From the NCBI GenBank assembly GCA_035290045.1, contig DATDVH010000030.1, positions 1 to 6,751 on the forward strand: a stretch of 6,751 nt of DNA. The letters run 5' to 3'. Position numbers and translations under genes: made by a program. Each line of letters opens with the position of its first letter. Positions within the stretch are counted from its first letter, which is position 1. The notes beneath the pieces were generated by a model. It was not told where the DNA came from. It saw only the letters and a list, made by a program, of their open reading frames with translations, and ran no database searches. The stretch comes from DATDVH01 sp035290045 (GTDB taxonomy: Bacteria > Patescibacteriota > Microgenomatia > UBA1406 > HO2-37-13b). Of this stretch, positions 5,228-6,751 are shown in pieces.

Positions 5228-6016
5228 ATGAAATGGTATCGTATCCATGCGCTTTTAATCAGGCATTTGTATCTCTATCAGCGGAGTTTTCCGCGTCTCA
5301 TGGATGTATTCTATTGGCCAGTGATGGCTCTTTTAGTGTGGGGATTTTTCAGCGTGTATCTACAAAAACAAAACGCAGAAAATATAAATATCGTTACTGT
5401 TCTGCTTGGCGCACTTATTTTTTGGGAATTTCTCAATCAATCGCAAAAAGCAGTATCGGTCGCATTTTTAGAAGATGTGTGGGAGAGGAATTTGCTTAAT
5501 ATTTTTGTTACACCTTTGAGGGTCAGTGAGTTCCTGACAACTACTGTTTTATTAGGTTTAGTGCGTATTGCCTTGATTAGTATTGTTATGGGAGTTCTTG
5601 CTTTTTTCTTGTATCATTTTAATTTATTGCTTTTTGGTTTTTTTCTTATTCCATTTGTTGTCAATCTATTGATTTTTGGATGGACTTTAGGCATCGTAAC
5701 AACTGCAATCATTTTACGCTATGGTTCGCAGGCGCAGATATTGGCATTTGGATTTATTTTCATTATTCAACCGTTCAGCGCGGTTTTTTATCCGGTATCA
5801 GCATTACCCAACACACTTCAGATAGTCGCATATCTCATTCCTACAACTTATGTGTTTGAAGGTATGAGAGCGCTTATACGTACTGGTCAATTACCGTATA
5901 TGTTGTTGACTCTGTCTACCATACTAAATATGGTTTATTTGGTACTTTCACTCTTCTTTTTTAATCTTATGTTCAAACGCACTAAAGCGCGGGGAGCATT
6001 GCTGAAATTAGAATGA
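5228..6016 (+). CDS. ABC-2 type exporter, permease subunit
   Basis: This 262-residue inner-membrane protein is the partner of the ATPase encoded 6 bp upstream. The N-terminus is a short cytoplasmic helix with LIRHLYLYQRSFPRLMDVFYWP, the coupling region typical of ABC-2 permeases. Hydrophobic segments lie at about 27-45, 55-70, 105-128, 133-161, 168-192 and 228-249, the expected six. The stretch QPFSAVFYPVSALPNTLQ (181-198) followed by IPTTYVFEGMR (204-214) is the classical conserved C-terminal loop of this family (NodJ/YadH-like). No Shine-Dalgarno sequence lies before the ATG, so translation probably follows from the ATPase gene. Ends in TGA. Transport direction is export by family; the cargo cannot be deduced. 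Confidence 0.88.
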   Translation: MKWYRIHALLIRHLYLYQRSFPRLMDVFYWPVMALLVWGFFSVYLQKQNAENINIVTVLLGALIFWEFLNQSQKAVSVAFLEDVWERNLLNIFVTPLRVSEFLTTTVLLGLVRIALISIVMGVLAFFLYHFNLLLFGFFLIPFVVNLLIFGWTLGIVTTAIILRYGSQAQILAFGFIFIIQPFSAVFYPVSALPNTLQIVAYLIPTTYVFEGMRALIRTGQLPYMLLTLSTILNMVYLVLSLFFFNLMFKRTKARGALLKLE

Positions 6017-6024
6017 TGTTGCAG

Positions 6025-6030
6025 TATACT
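6025..6030 (+). promoter_or_regulatory. Candidate -10 element for the Nudix gene (leaderless start)
   Basis: TATACT matches five of six bases of the -10 consensus and ends 8 nt before the ATG at 6039. Transcription would begin at about 6037, nearly at the start codon, giving a leaderless mRNA; no Shine-Dalgarno sequence exists here. No good -35 at 16-18 nt is visible, so readthrough from the permease gene is an equal alternative. Confidence 0.3.
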
Positions 6031-6038
6031 ATATCTTC

Positions 6039-6509
6039 ATGAAAACAAAAAGCGAGATATCTGCGGGAGGCATAGTCTATAAGAAAATTAAAAATGAAAA
6101 GCTCGTCCCGAGCAAATCCAAGGGATTAAAAATGAAAAACGTTTTGTGGTTGGTGTGTCAGCATTCACAGCATAGGGGTTGGGTTTTTCCTAAAGGATTG
6201 GTCCGAGATTCAGACGCTACAGAATCAATTGAAATTGCGGCACAGAGAGAGACACGAGAAGAAGGCGGTGTTGAAACCCGTATTATAGCACCTCTTGGAA
6301 CACCAGTAGTATATTTTTACACTTTTGATAAGCAGAAAATCAAAAAAACAGTTTATTATTATCTGATGGAATATGTGTCAGGCGATCCGAAAGATCATGA
6401 TTGGGAGATGATGGATGCACGGTTTATATCACAGGATGAGGTAAAGAAAACATTGACATATAAAACAGACAGAGAGGCTTTTGAACAGGCGTTATCTCTG
6501 TTGTGGTAG
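6039..6509 (+). CDS. Nudix hydrolase
   Basis: The 156-residue protein is close to the usual size of a single-domain Nudix enzyme. These enzymes cleave nucleoside diphosphates linked to another group, with a divalent metal. The strand SAGGIVYK (8-15) opens the fold. The Nudix box runs from Gly53 after the WVFPKG motif to RETREEGGV (70-78), with the catalytic-type Glu71, Glu74 and Glu75 present. Between Gly53 and the first Glu (62) there are 8 residues instead of the textbook 5, a small insertion; the spacing Glu62-x7-Arg70 is standard. A Lys/Ser-rich loop at about 20-33 adds to the N-terminal part. The PKG-type box and small size recall diadenosine polyphosphate hydrolases, but the substrate is uncertain. 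It starts 22 nt after the permease stop and ends 2 nt before tRNA-Arg, so it may share a transcript with either. Confidence 0.88.
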   Translation: MKTKSEISAGGIVYKKIKNEKLVPSKSKGLKMKNVLWLVCQHSQHRGWVFPKGLVRDSDATESIEIAAQRETREEGGVETRIIAPLGTPVVYFYTFDKQKIKKTVYYYLMEYVSGDPKDHDWEMMDARFISQDEVKKTLTYKTDREAFEQALSLLW

Positions 6510-6511
6510 AA

Positions 6512-6583
6512 GCATCCGTAGTTCAATGGATAGAATCTGGGCTTCCGGAGCCTAAGATGGGAGTTCGATTCTCCCCGGATGCA
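6512..6583 (+). tRNA. tRNA-Arg (anticodon CCG)
   Basis: A full cloverleaf folds. The acceptor stem GCATCCG (6512-6518) pairs with CGGATGC (6576-6582), with discriminator A at 6583. The D arm is GTTC/GAAT with a GG-containing loop. The anticodon stem TGGGC/GCCTA encloses loop TTCCGGA with anticodon CCG at 6545-6547 (reads CGG, Arg). A 4-nt variable region follows, then T stem GGGAG/CTCCC around loop TTCGATT. The length is 72 nt and the 3' CCA is not encoded, so it must be added by a nucleotidyltransferase. It begins 2 nt after the Nudix stop codon, too close for its own standard promoter outside the coding region, so it is probably cut from a longer transcript. Confidence 0.95.
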
Positions 6584-6634
6584 CTGAATTTCTAATATAC
6601 CATTATAAGTATTGTCTAGGACCCGATAGATCCG

Positions 6635-6654
6635 ATACAGTTACAAAACTGTAT
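6635..6654 (+). repeat. Hairpin in the left end of the insertion sequence
   Basis: ATACAGTT and AACTGTAT form a perfect 8-bp stem around an ACAA loop. The right arm includes the first two bases of the upstream candidate start ATG (6653-6655). No T-run follows on the plus strand. Insertion sequences often carry hairpins here that limit expression of the transposase from outside transcripts. Confidence 0.65.
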
Positions 6655-6679
6655 GAAAGGATCATATAATGGCTCGTCT

Positions 6680-6751
6680 ATGCGAGCATACAAAATCATT
6701 CCGTGTCCAGAACTGAAAGGATACTCTTTAAGCCGTGAAGCAGAAAGGAGG
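6680..6751 (+). CDS. IS481/IS3-like transposase (DDE integrase), first 24 codons, cut by right edge
   Basis: From the ATG at 6680 the frame runs open to the window end: MRAYKIIPCPELKG, then YSLSREAERR. I recognise this as the opening of transposases common in Patescibacteria, in which an SLSxEAxxR segment leads into a helix-turn-helix and later an rve/DDE catalytic core; those parts would lie to the right. An in-frame ATG at 6653 would add 9 residues (MKGSYNGSS), and a stop TAG at 6617 closes the frame. The 6680 ATG lies in the loop of a 5-bp GC-rich hairpin and has no Shine-Dalgarno sequence at normal distance, while an out-of-frame ATG at 6669 does. The family call rests on 24 residues, so it is moderate. 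Confidence 0.55.
   Translation, partial: MRAYKIIPCPELKGYSLSREAERR

Larger units (their letters stand above)
6613..6751 (+). mobile_element. Left end of an IS481/IS3-like insertion sequence (continues past the right edge)
   Basis: About 30 nt after the tRNA the sequence changes to TGTCTAGGACCCGATAGATC, starting with the TGT typical of IS481 ends, followed closely by an open reading frame that looks like the N-terminus of such a transposase. Two 9-bp copies with the core CCGATA (6622-6630 and 6631-6639) lie just inside, a possible transposase-binding site. A perfect 8-bp hairpin (6635-6642/6647-6654) and a GC-rich 5-bp hairpin (6672-6676/6683-6687) follow. The boundary at 6613 is inferred from the TGT only; the matching right end and the target duplication are out of view. 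Confidence 0.55.

Noticed and set aside
6512..6620. tRNA-Arg as attachment site of an integrated element
   Set aside because: The nearby element looks like a DDE-type insertion sequence, which does not use tRNA attachment sites. No duplicate of the tRNA 3' end is visible in the window.
6742..6751. AGAAAGGAGG at the right edge as the reverse complement of a 16S rRNA 3' end, or as a Shine-Dalgarno for a gene beyond the edge
   Set aside because: The bases are in frame with, and explained by, the transposase-like reading frame (…EAERR). The flank has no other rRNA feature, and there is a tRNA on the opposite strand. Bases to the right would settle it.

Overview
The window looks like a piece of a Patescibacteria (Candidate Phyla Radiation, probably Parcubacteria-like) genome. 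It is AT-rich and densely packed with small genes. Several starts lack a convincing Shine-Dalgarno sequence, and several proteins (PEGA/SH3 surface protein, short GT-C glycosyltransferase, variant WecA-like enzyme) match what I recall of that group. TGA is used as an ordinary stop (the WecA-like gene and the ABC permease both end in TGA), so the recoded UGA-Gly lineages are unlikely. This assignment rests on gene style, not on a marker gene.

Layout, left to right. (1) 1-467 (+): C-terminal part of a TdeIII-like type II restriction endonuclease, cut by the left edge. (2) 468-691: gene-free stretch with a candidate promoter. (3) 692-1591 (+): membrane-anchored PEGA-PEGA-SH3 protein whose end overlaps, tail to tail, the next gene. 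(4) 1583-4306 (-): three-gene operon read leftward. The order is GT-C (PMT/ArnT-like) glycosyltransferase, 108-residue three-helix membrane protein, then a WecA/MraY-like polyprenyl-phosphate sugar-1-phosphate transferase. This looks like an envelope glycan module. (5) 4307-4480: divergent control region with a candidate promoter and two strong inverted repeats that can refold into an alternative helix in front of the ABC gene. (6) 4481-6016 (+): ATPase and permease of an ABC-2 exporter. (7) 6039-6509 (+): Nudix hydrolase, followed after 2 nt by tRNA-Arg(CCG) at 6512-6583. (8) About 6613 to the right edge: apparent left end of an insertion sequence with the first codons of an IS481/IS3-like transposase.

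How the genes may work together: the WecA-like enzyme would load a sugar-phosphate onto a polyprenyl carrier, and the GT-C enzyme would transfer sugars from polyprenyl-phosphate donors outside the membrane. The divergent ABC-2 pair could export a glycan or lipid, but that link rests only on neighbourhood. The restriction fragment and the insertion sequence at the two ends mark the region as partly accessory. The most notable features are the refolding leader of the ABC genes, the altered acidic residues of the WecA-like enzyme, and the structured left end of the insertion sequence.
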